This document shows positions 1-13,610 of a DNA stretch of 64,000 nt, in pieces. Each line of letters starts with the position of its first letter. Position 1 is the first letter of the stretch. The stretch spans positions 2,871,501 through 2,935,500 of the forward strand of contig OY978525.1 of the NCBI GenBank assembly GCA_963854835.1, given 5' to 3'. This stretch comes from Megamerina dolium. Lineage: Eukaryota > Arthropoda > Insecta > Diptera > Megamerinidae. The translations under genes and the position numbers were made by a program. A model generated the notes under the pieces. It was given only the letters and a program-made list of their open reading frames with translations, did no database searches and was not told the DNA's origin.

Positions 1-222
1 CTTCCGACAGTAATAACTTGCCATGAAAAAGCTTCTTAAAGAACTCTGTGACAAAGCTCAGAAAAAGTGATGTCACAAGTGTTCTGCCGTTCGGAACCGG
101 CTAAAATAAGTAGATCCCTTCTAATATTGTCCAAAATTTAAGACGCACAACAGTAATGGAAGAGAAGCTCGGCCAATGAGCCCTTTGGGGCTTTATGTGC
201 CACATATTTATTTTATTTTTAT
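1..222 (+). mobile_element. tRNA-derived SINE, 3' part, cut by the window edge
   Basis: This stretch matches the body of the SINE at 52314-52680 (opposite strand) over about 200 bases and the copy near 50595-50820 more loosely. Shared blocks include TTCTGCCGTTCGGAACCGGC and GAGAAGCTCGGCCAATGA, then a T-rich 3' end after GTGCCACATATTTATTTT. The tRNA-like head would lie left of base 1 and is not seen. It is non-coding, and the short reading frames here are incidental. Confidence 0.75.
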
Positions 223-816
223 ACTAGCGGCAATTCCATGGAAGCTTTTTAGATTTGTAAGGGTTTTTACGTCAAATTTATATAGAAGTCCCCTTATAGA
301 ATGCAGATACGGAGTGAGTATATTGGGAACAAATATTGAAGAGGAAAACTTCATAGGGCTTGGTCCACTTGCGAAAAATTTCCATGAAATAGTTTCTAAA
401 AGAGCTCAGAGCTAAAAAAACATTGATGTCCCAGAAGAGTTTTAACATTTGAAGTCGGTTAATATTTATAAATGGCTTTCTACTAGTATTGCAGAGTGGA
501 TTCTTTGTAGTATGTACTACTATTTGGAGTCGATTAATGTAAACAGGTTCCTTCAAACATTGTCCAACTTTAACATACACAACAAAATTGTAAAAAAAAC
601 TTTTGAACCTCTTGCATCAACACTTTTCTTCTTTTTTCTTACAACCTTTAAAGTTACTGAGGGAATTTAAGGGTTAAACAGTGAACTTTAATGCAATGTC
701 TACTAAATGTATTAGATAATACTTAATTAATTTATATAAAAATAATTAAAATGCTTTTAAAACGCATCAAGAGAAATAATAATTAAGAAAATGAAAATGT
801 AATAATCAAATAATAA
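223..816. other. A+T-rich intergenic stretch
   Basis: No gene is visible. Around 280-350 there is one degenerate unit of the family B repeat (AAGTCCCCTTATAGAATG, then a GAGTGAGTATATTGGGAACA block). The remainder is A+T-rich with poor coding character. Confidence 0.5.
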
Positions 817-2420
817 AAAAATCTCCTTACAGTCGGCTGGGGCCGACCAAACTATACCCTGCATATGTAGATTTATATATAAAAAGTTTACTCGAATATC
901 CAACTTTTCTTTTATTTCCACTTTTCGAGAAACAATTTTTGCATATACTACTAATTTACACCCGAAATATGGTTGACTTTGACGAAGTAAAAGGATTTTA
1001 AGATAATTCCGAGGCTTAGTATGGGAGCTATATAAAAAGTGGGCGTGGCTTACCACTTTCTAGTAAATCCAATTAATTTTTCAATGTTAATCCACACCTT
1101 AAATTTGGTGTCCTACGTTGAATAGTTTCTAAGTTATGGTGGTTAACATTTTTGTTTAATTTCCTCAACTTTGTATGGGAGCCCCAATAAGAAGTGGGCG
1201 TGGTACGCTGATTTTTCGCCAGATTATTTCCGACTACGATATTAATTTAAGTGTCAATTATGGTTATTGTAGACATAAGATTGCCTAAGTTACAGCTGTT
1301 TCAATTTAAAATTTGTATGGGGGCTACGATAAACACTGGGCGTGGTGCGCCCATTTTCTGTGAGCCTAGTTGCTCGTACAATACTAATCCATACCCTAAG
1401 TCTCGTTGTCCTAGGCTAAATGGTTTGTAAGCTATGGAGCTTAAAATTTTAGTTTAATTCACTCGACTTTGTATGGGAGACCCATGAAGGAGTGGGCGTG
1501 GCACACTGATTTTCTGCCAGATTTTTGCCGACTACGATATTAATTTAAGTGTCAATTATGGTTATTCTAGACAGAAGATTGCCGAAGTTACAGCTGTTTC
1601 AATTTAAAATTTGTATGGGGGCTACGATAAACAGTGGGCGTGGTGCGCCCATTTTCTGTGAGCCTAGTTGCTCGTACAATACTAATCCACACCTTAAATC
1701 TCGTTATTCTACGCTGAATAGTTTGCAAGTTATAACCGGTAACATTTTTTTTAATTTCCGCAACTTTGTATGGGAGATCCAAAAAGGAGTGGGCGTGGCA
1801 CATTGATTTTCTGCCATATTATTTCCGACTACCGTGTTAATCTAAGTGTCAATTATGGTTATTCTAGACAGAAGATTGTAGAAGTTACAGCAGTTTCAAT
1901 TTAAAAGAAGTACAGGCACTTTGTATGGGAGCTACGCTAGAAAGTAGGCGTGGCTCATCCACTTTTGGTGAGGTTATATAGTAGTATAATATAACTCTAT
2001 GTGCAAAATATTGTTGTCCCAAGTGGTATATTGTGTGAGTTATAGCAAGTTAAAGATTTTGAAAATTTCGAGGTTAGTCGCTTTGAATGCTTGGTGTGGG
2101 CGTGGTTATTGACCGATCATGCCCAATATCAATCCCCTCCGTACCCTTGGATCATAGATTACTTATGCCAAATTTCATCGAAATAGCTCAATATTTACTC
2201 AAGTTATCGTGCGAACCAGCCAGGTGACAGACAGACGGACGGACGGACGGACGGACGGACGGACGGACGGACGGACGGACATCGTTAAATCGAAAATTTA
2301 ATCGACGCTGATCACGAATATATATCCATGTCTATATCTCCGGAGATTCCTTCAAGTGGACACAAACATCTGACCGAAATGAATATACCATGCATATTGC
2401 ATTATGCAGGGTATAAAAAT
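817..2420. repeat. 1.6-kb composite repeat, copy 1 (family C)
   Basis: This is almost identical to 40531-42130, with about eight substitutions seen by eye and a 4-base difference in a GACG tract. It opens with a perfect hairpin, GTCGGC-TGGG-GCCGAC (832-847). A 12-base inverted pair, TATACCCTGCAT (853-864) and ATGCAGGGTATA (2404-2415), lies near its ends. Inside, GGCGTGG boxes recur at about 1041, 1197, 1338, 1494, 1636, 1791, 1946 and 2097, each near a TTTGTATGGGAG-like core. A (GACG)n microsatellite follows at about 2228-2280. Reading frames inside are repeat-driven. It has the look of a non-autonomous mobile element, class unknown; no target-site duplication was found. Confidence 0.9.
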
Positions 2421-4229
2421 GTATGTTTATTAAAAGTACTCTAAAATGCTCTTTTACATACTTTCGCTTTTAATAGCTAATTTTTGTTGTTGTAACATGC
2501 TTTATATTATATAAAATTAAGTAATATTAACATATTAACATATATTAACACGGTGAATCAATTGAATATAATGAAATAAGTCACAAAACCCTTTCAAATT
2601 GAACATCTTTTCATGCTCGCTCCCAAATGAACTGTCAAAAATGATAAATATTCAGTTTTTTAGTTCAATTTTTCAACAGCAAAATCATTTCCACTTATAC
2701 AACGCAAGATACAGATTACTAAAGCCATCTATTGGACAAATAATGGATTACTTTTTACTACACCATATATTATTAATATTTCTTATCTATTTTTTTAATC
2801 GTATCTTTTAATTCTTCTTATTATTTTTTTTCCTTCCATCATGAATGATTAGAATTTCAACTAGCGCCAATATCGATTGTAGTATTTTCATTTAATCACG
2901 GAAATAAGACACCAAAAAACTCGTTTATGAAAAGTAAAAGCAATCAATAATAATAAGATGAGTAGTCTTTATTTTAAATAGTACATATATAATATAGTTA
3001 GTTAATACACCCACTGAAGTGCACTAATAAAAATCCATGTATGCAACAGTTGTATTCTAAATTTGGTTTGAGTGTCGTAGAAGATCACAAAAAAATAAAA
3101 AAAATTAGTTAAAATTAGGTAAAATGCTTAGAATCATTCAAATGCTACGAGTATTTATAAAAAGATGAGTGGGAGGTTAGTTTGTCTGCTCAGTAGTATG
3201 TACATACGATACACGTGGATTTACAAACATATGAATACGAATACTTATGATGAGCAACAGATTTGGTAAATATTCAATGTCAATTTCATATGCTCATTTA
3301 ATATGATTTGTGTGTGCATGTAGGTATGTGTATTTATATATTTCTGATGAATCTAAATTAAATTAGAATTTGATTTCATTTTGACAGTGCTAACATACTT
3401 CGCAAAGCATAAGTATTTATGTTGACATTCTTAAAACGTTTCTAGTTTGAATTTTTATTTGGCATTTGACAATGTGAATAAGGAAATAGAAAACGTAAAT
3501 TCCATACATACGTACGTGATGCCCTCTTTAGCTTGTAAGCAAATATTTACTCCAATATTGGTCAATATTATTTAGGTGTAGGGGCTAAATAAATGAATAC
3601 TTGATTAACATCCAACACAGAGTTGTCATCATTTAAATTATTAGAATGTAAAGAAATTCTTCAAAATAATTTTTAATATTAGAATATTAATACTCGCAAT
3701 CTCTTTATGTACTCATTGGCAGCAAAACATTCAAAATGAATTTTGTATATGTGTCTGTGACGCATTCTCATGTGATTATCAAGTCTTTATAATTTCTTAT
3801 TTTTGCGTTTATTTGTTATTATTATCATATATTATTATTGTTGTATGATTTCTTAACTAATTTACATAAAAATAAACAAAATGTTTTTGAAAGGTACAAG
3901 TATAAATAAACAACAACAAAAAAATATAACAAAACAAAATTCAAATCACATAAATTACATAGGTTGATTACCTACTATTAAGCATGATGAAGAGAATTCC
4001 ATAAATATACAAAATAATAGGGATGAGTTAATATAAAAAATATGCTAGAATTTGTGAATATAAGGGTTACGAGGTTTGGAGGGCCAACATTCAAGATGAT
4101 TGGATTATAAATAATATTTTGATTTAAAGTTTTTGAAGAAGCTTTGTTCGGTTTTTTTCTTCAGAATTTCTTTTGCTAAATATTTGCAAAAAAAAAAAAA
4201 AAATATGTACAGTATTGAAAGATATTTGC
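2421..4229. other. A+T-rich intergenic DNA, no gene seen
   Basis: Frames are short and lack coding character. Poly-A and ATT-type runs are common. No RNA gene or clear repeat unit was recognised. Confidence 0.5.
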
Positions 4230-5720
4230 TTATTTAAGTTAATTTCAATTGACAAATTTATAGAGACATCATTTTTGCTGTGTTTCAACGAACTCTGTGA
4301 CAAGTAGGCGGTTGTATGGTAAATTTTTAATCACAGAGGAATAAATATTTGCTTGCTAACGAGTAGTTCTAGTGTGAAAGAATAAAATTTAGTATTTTGA
4401 AAAAAAAAAAAAAAATTATTGTTGGGAATCGAACAGGCGCACAAAGGAGTATATCATACAGAATTTGATGAAAAATAATCAAAATGGAGTTAGGCAGTTG
4501 AAATTTTTGAACATTTATATATTTTTTTGATGAAAATATATGAAATTTGTGAATAGAAGAAAAATCCACACGTTGACATGCCTACCTTCCATATAAAAAA
4601 TGTGACGTAACAAGGCATTTCATATAAAAATTCATCATAAATAATCAAAATGAAGTTAGAGAGTTGATTTTGAACACATTTTTATGTAAGTTTAGTTAAA
4701 ATAGATGAAATTTGTCAATATGAGCAAGATCCGATCATAGATACACGTACCTTCCATACAAAAATATGGCGTGGATTCAAATTTTACCCATAAATATTAA
4801 AAAAACTGGAATATTGTTGAAATTTCACACATATTTTCTATCTTTTTGGTGAAAATATATGAAATTTGTGAATATGAGTAAGATCGACCAACGAAAACAC
4901 CAACTGGCCATATAAAAACGAACGTGAACCAGATTATTCTCTAATATTTATTCAATGTGATTAATATGAGATATCAATTTGAATTACTTGAGGCATGCTT
5001 TTTTCAAAAATGTTAAAATATTTTGCAATATTTAATGTAGTTTTTGAGTTATATGACAAAATTTTTGCATATGAGTAAGGTCCGTCTATGAAAACGCTTA
5101 CTGCCCATACAAAAACGAGCGTGGACTATATCATTCTCTAAAATTTTTACAATGTGATTAATATGAGATATCAATTTCCATTACTTTAGGCAGGCTTATT
5201 TCAAAAATGTTAAATATTTTGCAATATCTAATGTAGTTTTTGAGATATAAGACAAAATAGCGAAAATTATGATTTTTGATTTGAAGAAAATAAATTCAAA
5301 GGCCAAAATTCAGGTGCTTTATTTTGTCAGATGTTGGCAATTATGCAAGAGAGATTTGTTTGTTGCTTTCTTAATTCCATATAAGTACAGTATACAGAGA
5401 AAATGGATATCTCTAATTGGACACTGTGGTAGTTTTTGAAAGAAAAAATACACAAATTTACAATTTACAGGCTGCTGAAATTTAAAATAAATAAAATTTA
5501 AGCGTATGAATAAGATTTGACCACGAGCACGCCTACTTCCCTTAGAAAATAACGCTCGTGATTGAAGTGATTCCCTCAAATTTAATCGATTTAAGTAATG
5601 TGGGGTATCAATTTGCACTAATTTGAATACACTACATTTATAAATGTTAAACATTTTGCAATATTTTTTGTAATTTTAAAGTTATACAACATAAAATAGC
5701 AAAACTATGATTTCTGATTT
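4230..5720. repeat. Family E dispersed tandem array
   Basis: Loose units of about 160-200 bases, sometimes spaced wider, repeat blocks such as GAATATGAGTAAGATC (near 4716, 4873, 5070, 5510), CCATACAAAAACGAGCGTGG, TTAATATGAGATATCAATTT and TTTTGCAATATTTAATGTAG. The CCATACAAAA piece is the reverse complement of the core seen in families A to D. Copies are diverged, so the array is old. The 111-codon minus frame at 5319-5654 lies inside it and looks incidental. Confidence 0.7.
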
Positions 5721-8039
5721 GAAGAAACGTACCTTCTTATCATTATATACTAATTGCAACTACCTAAGAACATATCATATTATATTCTTAACAATTTATA
5801 AACATACATATGATTAACAATTCAATTTGTTAAAGCCACATTGACATCATCATCAGTATAACTAACTAACTACCTTCTTACGCACGTACACTTCTTCATG
5901 TACTTTCATATGGGTCATATGAATCGTACAAAATATCCAAATAAAGAGATGACAATTCAATTGAATGAATAAACTAATGAAATTTTCAACAGAAATGAAA
6001 AAAACCCACACTTAAAGAAGCTATTTTATATGTACAAATGTGTATGTATGTGTGTACGTAGTACACGCAAATCATCCATCATGTTGAATGATGCCAAACC
6101 CCAACTACAATTGTTTTTACCATAAAAAGCAAAATCATATATGTAAGTACAATTATAAAATAAACAACAACAACAATAATAATAATAACAAAAAGCAAGA
6201 TGTATAATTAATGACGATGACAGTGGGTGATGAGAAAGAAGCACATTGGCCTGGGTGTAACTGATAATGAAGTTGATTGACTAATGCTTCATCATATCTA
6301 TGTATACATTTTATTTATATATATGTACATTGACAAATAAAGTCAAAATATATACATACTCTTGGATATTCATAGAATTGTCTTCCATTGCTTTGTTCTT
6401 TTCCCTCAATTCAAAATGCTCAATCGCATTGTGCATTTTTAATGAGTTCTCAATGCAACAATTAGGCATATTGAAATTGAATAAATGCAACAATATATTG
6501 ATATGAATAATACTGTTAATAATGTTTAAAAATAATATGTTGAACTTCATAATTATCTATAATATGCGTATGATTATCTTATGAAAAGTATTCACCTTTA
6601 TTCCAATGAAAAAATTTGTTTGCGGAAATATTAATCCAAAGTTAACAGTTGCAAATTTTTCTTGTTGCTGACGTTTTTTGGTTTACTTATATTGATAATT
6701 TAATTTTTTTGGTTTTTTGTTTATTAAAATTCTGAATCAAAACTATATCGTTAATAATTTATGTAGTTAATTTTTTTTCTTTTTTTTTTAATTCTTGAAA
6801 TAATTCAATCGTTTTTAATACATTGCTTGATATTCGTTTCTTTTCTCAAATTCACTATGAACGCATATAGATTACATCGATAAGCGCGTATACGCAATTG
6901 CATATATGCAATGAAATACGAAATAAAAAACAAAAAACGCGGTCACTGCCGCGCAATATTGCACACAACTTGAACGCGCAAAGTTTGAATACAAACTGAA
7001 TGTTGGTTATTGTGTCTATTCACACGTCGTCGTCGTCGTCGTCGTCGATTGTTTTGTATGTGCCAGTTGGTGGTGAAGCATAAGCAAGTGTGATGCTTTA
7101 GCAACAACTTGTTTGAAGCATTAGGAATACAACATGTATGCTATCTAGTTTCATTTAATGTAGTTAGGTACCTATTGAAAATGAAATTCTAAATATCTAC
7201 CCATATGCTTTGGCTATCATCACCTTTATATGTGATCTAGCATGGTGAAGCGTGTAAGCATACTGATTAATTACAAATTCTTAATATGAATACTTTATCT
7301 TTAAAATAATTAATGAGTAAACTACACACACACACACATAGACACACATGAGAAGATCTGATTAAATAATAATGATTCTACAATAAATCTCAATTTGTCG
7401 TAATCATAATTTGGGCGTTTTGTTTCTATTTTCTTCTATTTTTTTGGTAATAATTCTATTAAATTACAATTTATTAGAAATAGAAAAATCTATTTGTTGT
7501 TATTGTAATTAGTGGGTAGATATATTCATATGATGATGTCGTTTATAAATATATTGCATAAATAATCATTATAAATTGATTGCTGTATGTAGTTGGTATT
7601 TTTTGGAAATATGATTAATTAAATCAAAAGACTTAAGACACAATCTCGTTGGGTGGGAATTAATGGAAGAATGTGCATCTTGTTATGGAATTTATTTGCT
7701 GACGCATAACATTGTTTAGTCAAATTTTTAATATTTTTGATTTAATATTTATTTATTTATTTATTTATTTTAGTGATGATCGGCAGCAATATGTTCTATA
7801 TGATAGAAAATACTGTTGAGTATAATAAAATGGAATTAGTAAAAAATAAAAAAAGTTTTTAAAACATCATTTAGAACGTAAGCACTTTGAAAGTAAAAAT
7901 AAAATATGTAGAAAATAATTATTTTATTTCGAATTTAATTTTATCACATTAATGTTAGAATATGTTTTTTAAAGAGTATGTTCATTTTACAAAATCAAGC
8001 AAATATACAAAACGATATATTTCATATCAAAATTTATGT
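5721..8039. other. Intergenic DNA with microsatellites
   Basis: No gene is supported. It contains (CGT)n at 7025-7047, a CA run near 7326-7338 and TTTA repeats near 7748-7770. The reading frames at 6026-6550 are low complexity. Confidence 0.5.
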
Positions 8040-9480
8040 TACAATTTCGTTTAGTTTATTATTTTAGTGAGCATGTGTCGATTTCAGCTATTGTGGACTA
8101 TGTTACTCTTAACAAACACCCTATAATATCATTAAAAATTAATGTATCATAATTTAATTTGTTTTTTTTTTTTTGGGTAAACACTAAAATTTTTAAAATT
8201 TTGATTGAAACAAAAATAGGAATTTTTGCTTTTATAATTTTTTTAAAATTTTTAGAAGAGGGAGCATATATCATTTTCAGCTATTGCGGACTACTCCAAA
8301 AAGAACCCTATAATATGATTAAAAATTAATATATGACAATTAATTTATGATAATTTGCTTTAAGTTTTTTTTTTGTTTGCGTAAATACTAAAATTTTTTA
8401 AATTTTGATTTGAAAAAAAAAAATTTGCTTTTATAATTTTTATAAATTTTATAAATTTTAATTTTTACGCTCAGAGATGAATTATTATTATTTTATGTGC
8501 TTTCTATGAAATGTCACTTTTTTAATGGACATTTGCCTACTTCAGCTATTGCGGACAACTCTAAAAAATATCCTATAATATAATTGAAAATTAACACATG
8601 ACAATTATTTTATGATTATTTGCTTAATATTTTTTTTTTGTTTGCGTAAATACTAAAATTTTTTAAATTTTGATTTGAAAAAAAAATTTTTGCTTTTATA
8701 ATTTTTTTTATAAATTTGATAAACTTTAATTTTTTCGCACAGAGTTGAAAAATTAATATTTTATGTATTTTCTAAGAGATGCCAATATTTTAGTGGGCAT
8801 ATGACGATTTCGGTTATTTCGGACAACTCTATAAAACACCCTATAATATGATTAAAAATTTATATATGACAATTATACTAAAATTTGTATAATTTTGATT
8901 TAAAAAAAAATAATCTTTGCTTTTATAATTTTTATAAATTTGATAAATTTTTATTTTTTTGCTCAGAGCTGAAAATTATTATTTTGAGTTTTCTATGAGA
9001 TGTCACCATTTTAGTGGGAATATGCTGATTTCAGCTCTTGTAGACTACTCTAAAAAACACCCAAATATAATTAAAAATTAATATATGACAATTATTTTAT
9101 GATAATTTGCTTGAAGTTTTTTTTTTGTTTGCGTAAATACTAAATTTTTTTACAATTTTGGTTTAAAAAAAAAAACAATAAGAATTTTTGCTTTTATAAT
9201 TTTTATAAATTTTATCAATTTTAATTTTTTCGCTCAGAGTTGAAAATTTATTATTTTATGAGTTTTCTATGAGATGTCACTATTTTGGTGGGCATATGTT
9301 GATTTCATAATATATGACAATTATTTTATGATAATTTGCTTTATGTTTTGTTTGAAATATTAACATTTTTATGATTTTGATTAAGAAAAAAATAATTTTT
9401 GCTTTAAATTTTTTTCGCTCAGAATTAAAAATGATTATTTTATGATTTTACTATGAGATGTCAATAAGCAAAGAGGAAAC
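8040..9480. repeat. Family F tandem array, A+T-rich unit of about 190-270 bases
   Basis: At least five diverged units share TTTCAGCTATTGCGGACTAC (near 8085, 8275, 8540, 8808, 9028), TATGACAATTATTTTATGAT, TTTGTTTGCGTAAATACTAA and GAGATGTCA blocks. Spacings are about 190, 264, 269 and 220, so indels are common. There is no coding content. Unlike families A to E it lacks the TTTTGTATGGGAG core. Confidence 0.8.
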
Positions 9481-11190
9481 CGATTATTCTTCGCTATATT
9501 ATTGTAGCCTCCGATTTGTGATTAAAAGGTTAAAAATATGAATAGTTGAAGATGAATATGAGCGTTTTTGAAAAAAATCAAAATTCTTTGGAGGCTGATC
9601 AAACGAATTTGTGAATTTCGTTTAGTTTTGATTCTTTCTTCTATATGATATTTGTTTATGCTTTTTGTCTTGCATATATGATTATGAGCTTTGAATATTA
9701 ATTGTGCAAAAATTCATCGTTTTTCGCTTTGCTTGACAATTTTTTTTTTCTGTTGTTTTGGTTTTTTGTTTTTCAATAAAATAATTCTTTTTTTTTTTTG
9801 CATATGAAACCCTTCTTCATATGAATATTAAGTGCTTCCTCAAATTTTATTACATATGAATATGTTTTTAAAAATATTATCGTACAATTTCAGTTAAAGA
9901 AGTCTTTCTTACAAATGTGAACTTTTGAGGAAATAATTTATTCTTAAGAAATATTTATTTAGAGCATAAATATATTTATCTATTGAATATGAATACAATA
10001 ACAATTGTTTATTCACATATTTGACATATAGACACGTACGAATACACAAGTACAAATCAATATAATTTGAAATAATTAAATCAAAAATATACTGATAAAA
10101 TTTTGCAATCAATTTTCAACTCAATGAACTTCGAATTCAGAAAAACTAACAAACAAATAAACAACAGCAACAACAACAACAATAATAATATTAATAAAAA
10201 TATTAATTTTTCTAAAAGTGTGCGAAGGTCTGTTTAACTAAAAGAAACAAGTACTTGTGCGCCATATACACAATATGTTCATATGCCTGTAGTTGGTTGG
10301 TAGGTAGGTACTTCAAATGCAGGCCCCACAACAGAAATTCATTAGCATTGGAATTTTTTTAGTAAAAAAAAAACACAATAACAAAAATATAATTTCAATT
10401 ACTTATTTATTATTATTAATGTGATGGTTGTTGTTGTTGTTGTTATTATTGTTACCGCTATTTCTATTAACAGTTATTTTGATGATGATGATTTGCTTGG
10501 ATTTAATTTGATTTTTTGTTTTTCCTTTTTTTTTTGGTTAAATTCAATTTACTTTATATGAAGTACTTTTATGGACTTGTCATAAACTGTATAGATTATA
10601 AAGTATGAGCTTGAGCCACTCTATCATATTGTATGAGTACACAAGTATTATATGAATGCATGTTGCAATTGCCACTTGACGGTTTCTTGTCCAATGAAGA
10701 ACACATTGCCTTATATAATCGTAATACGAACTGCGTATGGTTGCGTATATTGATCGCGTATTTATGCCAGCCATTCTACTTAAATAGCAGTAATGCCATT
10801 TCAATTAAAGACACTGTTAATTGGCAATTCGAACTGCATTTAAATTGTTTTTTTTTTCATTTTTGATTTTTACCACGAAAGCCACTCACTAGTCACCGAA
10901 CAACCTTAATAATAAGAATTGTACTGCGTGATAATAAGTTACAGCGAGTATACTTGTATAAGTACATTGACATTTTTAAGTATTTTTTGCATTATAGCTG
11001 TACTTCTTAACCCTTTGATGTTCAGATTCTTCAATTGACATCGTTGTTAATGGTACAACACCTTTAAAAATCAAACAAATTTAAGTAAAATATCTTTTCG
11101 GAGAGAGTTTGGCAATAATTTCTTTAAAGAATAATGATTTATATGTGTGATTTTTCATTCAATTTCTTCGAATGCTTCTATTTATTAGTA
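9481..11190. other. A+T-rich intergenic DNA, no gene seen
   Basis: Contains CAA/TTG trinucleotide runs near 10160 and 10430. The frames at 10580-10866 have no recognisable domain, and the two strands give equally weak open frames. Confidence 0.45.
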
Positions 11191-12265
11191 ATTGTGCGTG
11201 CACAGTGCTAAAACATGCGTCTTGAACCACACTTTTGTATGGGAGGTAAGAGTGGCTTTTATCCGATTTTGCTTATTTTCAAATATATATATTAATTGGT
11301 CAATATTATCATGTGTAACAAATTTAAGCTTGATTTCTTAACATATTCGTGGGTAAAATGTGAAAAAAAACCTATTAAAAAACATACTTTTGTATGGGAG
11401 GTAGGCTTGATTTTCGTACGATTCAGCTCATTTTCGAATGTGCATATTATTTGATAAGTATAATTATAAGTAGCGAATTTTAACTTCATAGCTTGCTAAG
11501 TTCCCCTTCAAAGTATCAAAATATACATTCGTAAGCATATTTTTGTATGGGAGGTACCCTTAATTTTTATACGATTTAGTCTATTTTATTTATCGAATAT
11601 GCATATTATTCGATAAATATAATTGTATATATCGAATTTCAACATTATAGCTTGATATGTTCGTGATTAAAGTATGAAAACATACATTCGCAAGCTTATT
11701 TTTATATGGGAGGAAGGTTTGATTTTAATCCGATTTCATTTATTTTGACATTATAATTGTACATACAAAATTTGAGCTTGATAGATTTAAATTTTCATCA
11801 GAAAAGTGTTAAAATATATATACCTAAATATACTTTTGTATGGGAGGTAGATGTAGTTTTCATCTAATTTCACCCATTCACAAACCTATATATTTATTAG
11901 TAAATTTAATCATATGTACCAAGTTTCAGCTTGATAACTTTATATTTTTGTGAGAAAAGTGGTAAAAAATACATTTGAAACCATACTTTTGTATGGGAAG
12001 TAAGTGTAGTTTTAATTCAATTCAGCTCATTTTCCAATAAATCAATTAATTAGTCAATATATTCATATGTACCAAGTTTCAGCTTGATAACTTTATGTTT
12101 TTTTGCGAAAAGTGTTAAAAAATGCATTTGAAACCATTCTTTTGTATAGGAGGTAGCCGTAATTTTTATGCAATTCAGCTAATTTTGTAATATGTTTATT
12201 AATCATTCAATATAATCATATGTGCCTAATTTTATCATCTGTATGTGATTCTGTATGTGCAACGT
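11191..12265 (+). repeat. Family A tandem array, about 150-base unit
   Basis: Seven units carry CTTTTGTATGGGAGGTA at about 11236, 11391, 11541, 11702, 11836, 11990 and 12142. Between cores lie GTACCAAGTTTCAGCTTGAT and AATATAATCATATG blocks. The period is near 150 bases. The same unit occurs in five other places in the window on either strand. Non-coding. Confidence 0.85.
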
Positions 12266-13610
12266 GGCTCAGTCATCATATTTAATGAATCTGTACATTG
12301 TAATGTTTGAACATTATAGCATATTTTTCATACACATAATTTTGAGAGCAAAAAAAAAAAAAAATACACATATTGATGTAATTCATGTAATTCGCCTAAT
12401 GCAACCAAGCATTTGACATTAATTAAGATATTTCTCAAAAGTACCAGTAGCATATTTCTTGTTGCTTTTTCTATTCAGTGGTTTTGTGATCAAATCAAAT
12501 TATATAACTATTGGTCACTAGTTTTGTACATAATCGTCTACATACATATTTGTATGTATGTACTTACCATAAGGTACATAACAAATTTATTTGAAAAAAA
12601 AATGACTAGGAGAAGAAATATAAAATGTACGATATAATGATTGCTTACATATGATGGTGTTGAAAGTAATGACTATGACATAATATACATATATAAATAC
12701 ATACACATACTACATGTAATTATCAAAACAAAAAAAAATTGCAAAATAAACAAAAATATTTACAATATTGATTTAAAATATATGCCACACCACACCAACT
12801 CGTATGTATGAGTTTTACGAAATCATAAAAATTATGTTAATAGTTAATTATTTTTCATATTTCTACTTCTCAAATACAATTTCAAAGTGTATTTTACGAT
12901 TTTTATTACTTGCAATTATTTGCATGTATCAAAAAAACATTTTCTCTGGTAACAGAAGCAAATTTATGCCCATACAAATAATGAAATTCCTATACAAAAT
13001 AAGGGAAATATAGTACAATACAATATAGCGGTGTAAAAATTACATCTTTCGTGCAACAATGATAGAAAAATATTCCAACTTCTTTTATAAAATGACAGAA
13101 TTCCAATATGTAACTGTTAACTGTTGTTGTAGTTGAAGCCACCATATCTTTCGTTTAATATTTACTGAAAAATATTCCAATTTCCGTTTTCAGATGATTC
13201 TCTCAACATTGCTATATGTAAATATCATTGTAACACACTATACACATAGGAAAAGCTAGTTTTTCACTTTTCCATTGACAAACAACCGACACTCACAAAG
13301 ATGATACATAGATAAAAAATATAAAAAACAAAGAAATCTCAAATAGAGTATAGCACATAATTTACGAATTTGTGATGCTTTACAGTTTTCATTTAAATTT
13401 ATTTGATATTTTGTTGTTGTTGATTTTCCTAGAAAATGCCTGCAAAACACCTGTAACATTAAGCTACATAGTATGTTGTCACACAATTGTACATATTTGT
13501 GTATATTAAGGTGGTGATTAAATTGTATGAACAACATAAATTTGAATCAATTCAATAAAGAAACTACTATTTACTTTTAACAACCACTATAGATGTATTA
13601 ATGATCGAAA
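12266..13610. other. A+T-rich intergenic DNA, no gene seen
   Basis: Frames up to 93 codons are rich in F, L, I and Y, as expected from A+T bias, with no domain recognised. Confidence 0.45.

Noticed and set aside
1549..1806. 85-codon frame present twice (also 41263-41520)
   Set aside because: Duplicated only because it lies in the 1.6-kb repeat; both strands are open and neither shows a domain.
1041..2105. Regularly spaced GGCGTGG units considered as a CRISPR-like array
   Set aside because: Units are diverged along their full length with no constant repeat and unique spacer pattern, in a eukaryotic genome.
4425..4450. GTTCGATTCCC on the minus strand, like a tRNA B box
   Set aside because: No matching A box or cloverleaf upstream; followed by a T-run, so at most a tiny SINE scrap.
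5319..5654. 111-codon minus-strand frame
   Set aside because: Lies within the family E array, with no domain and A+T-driven composition.
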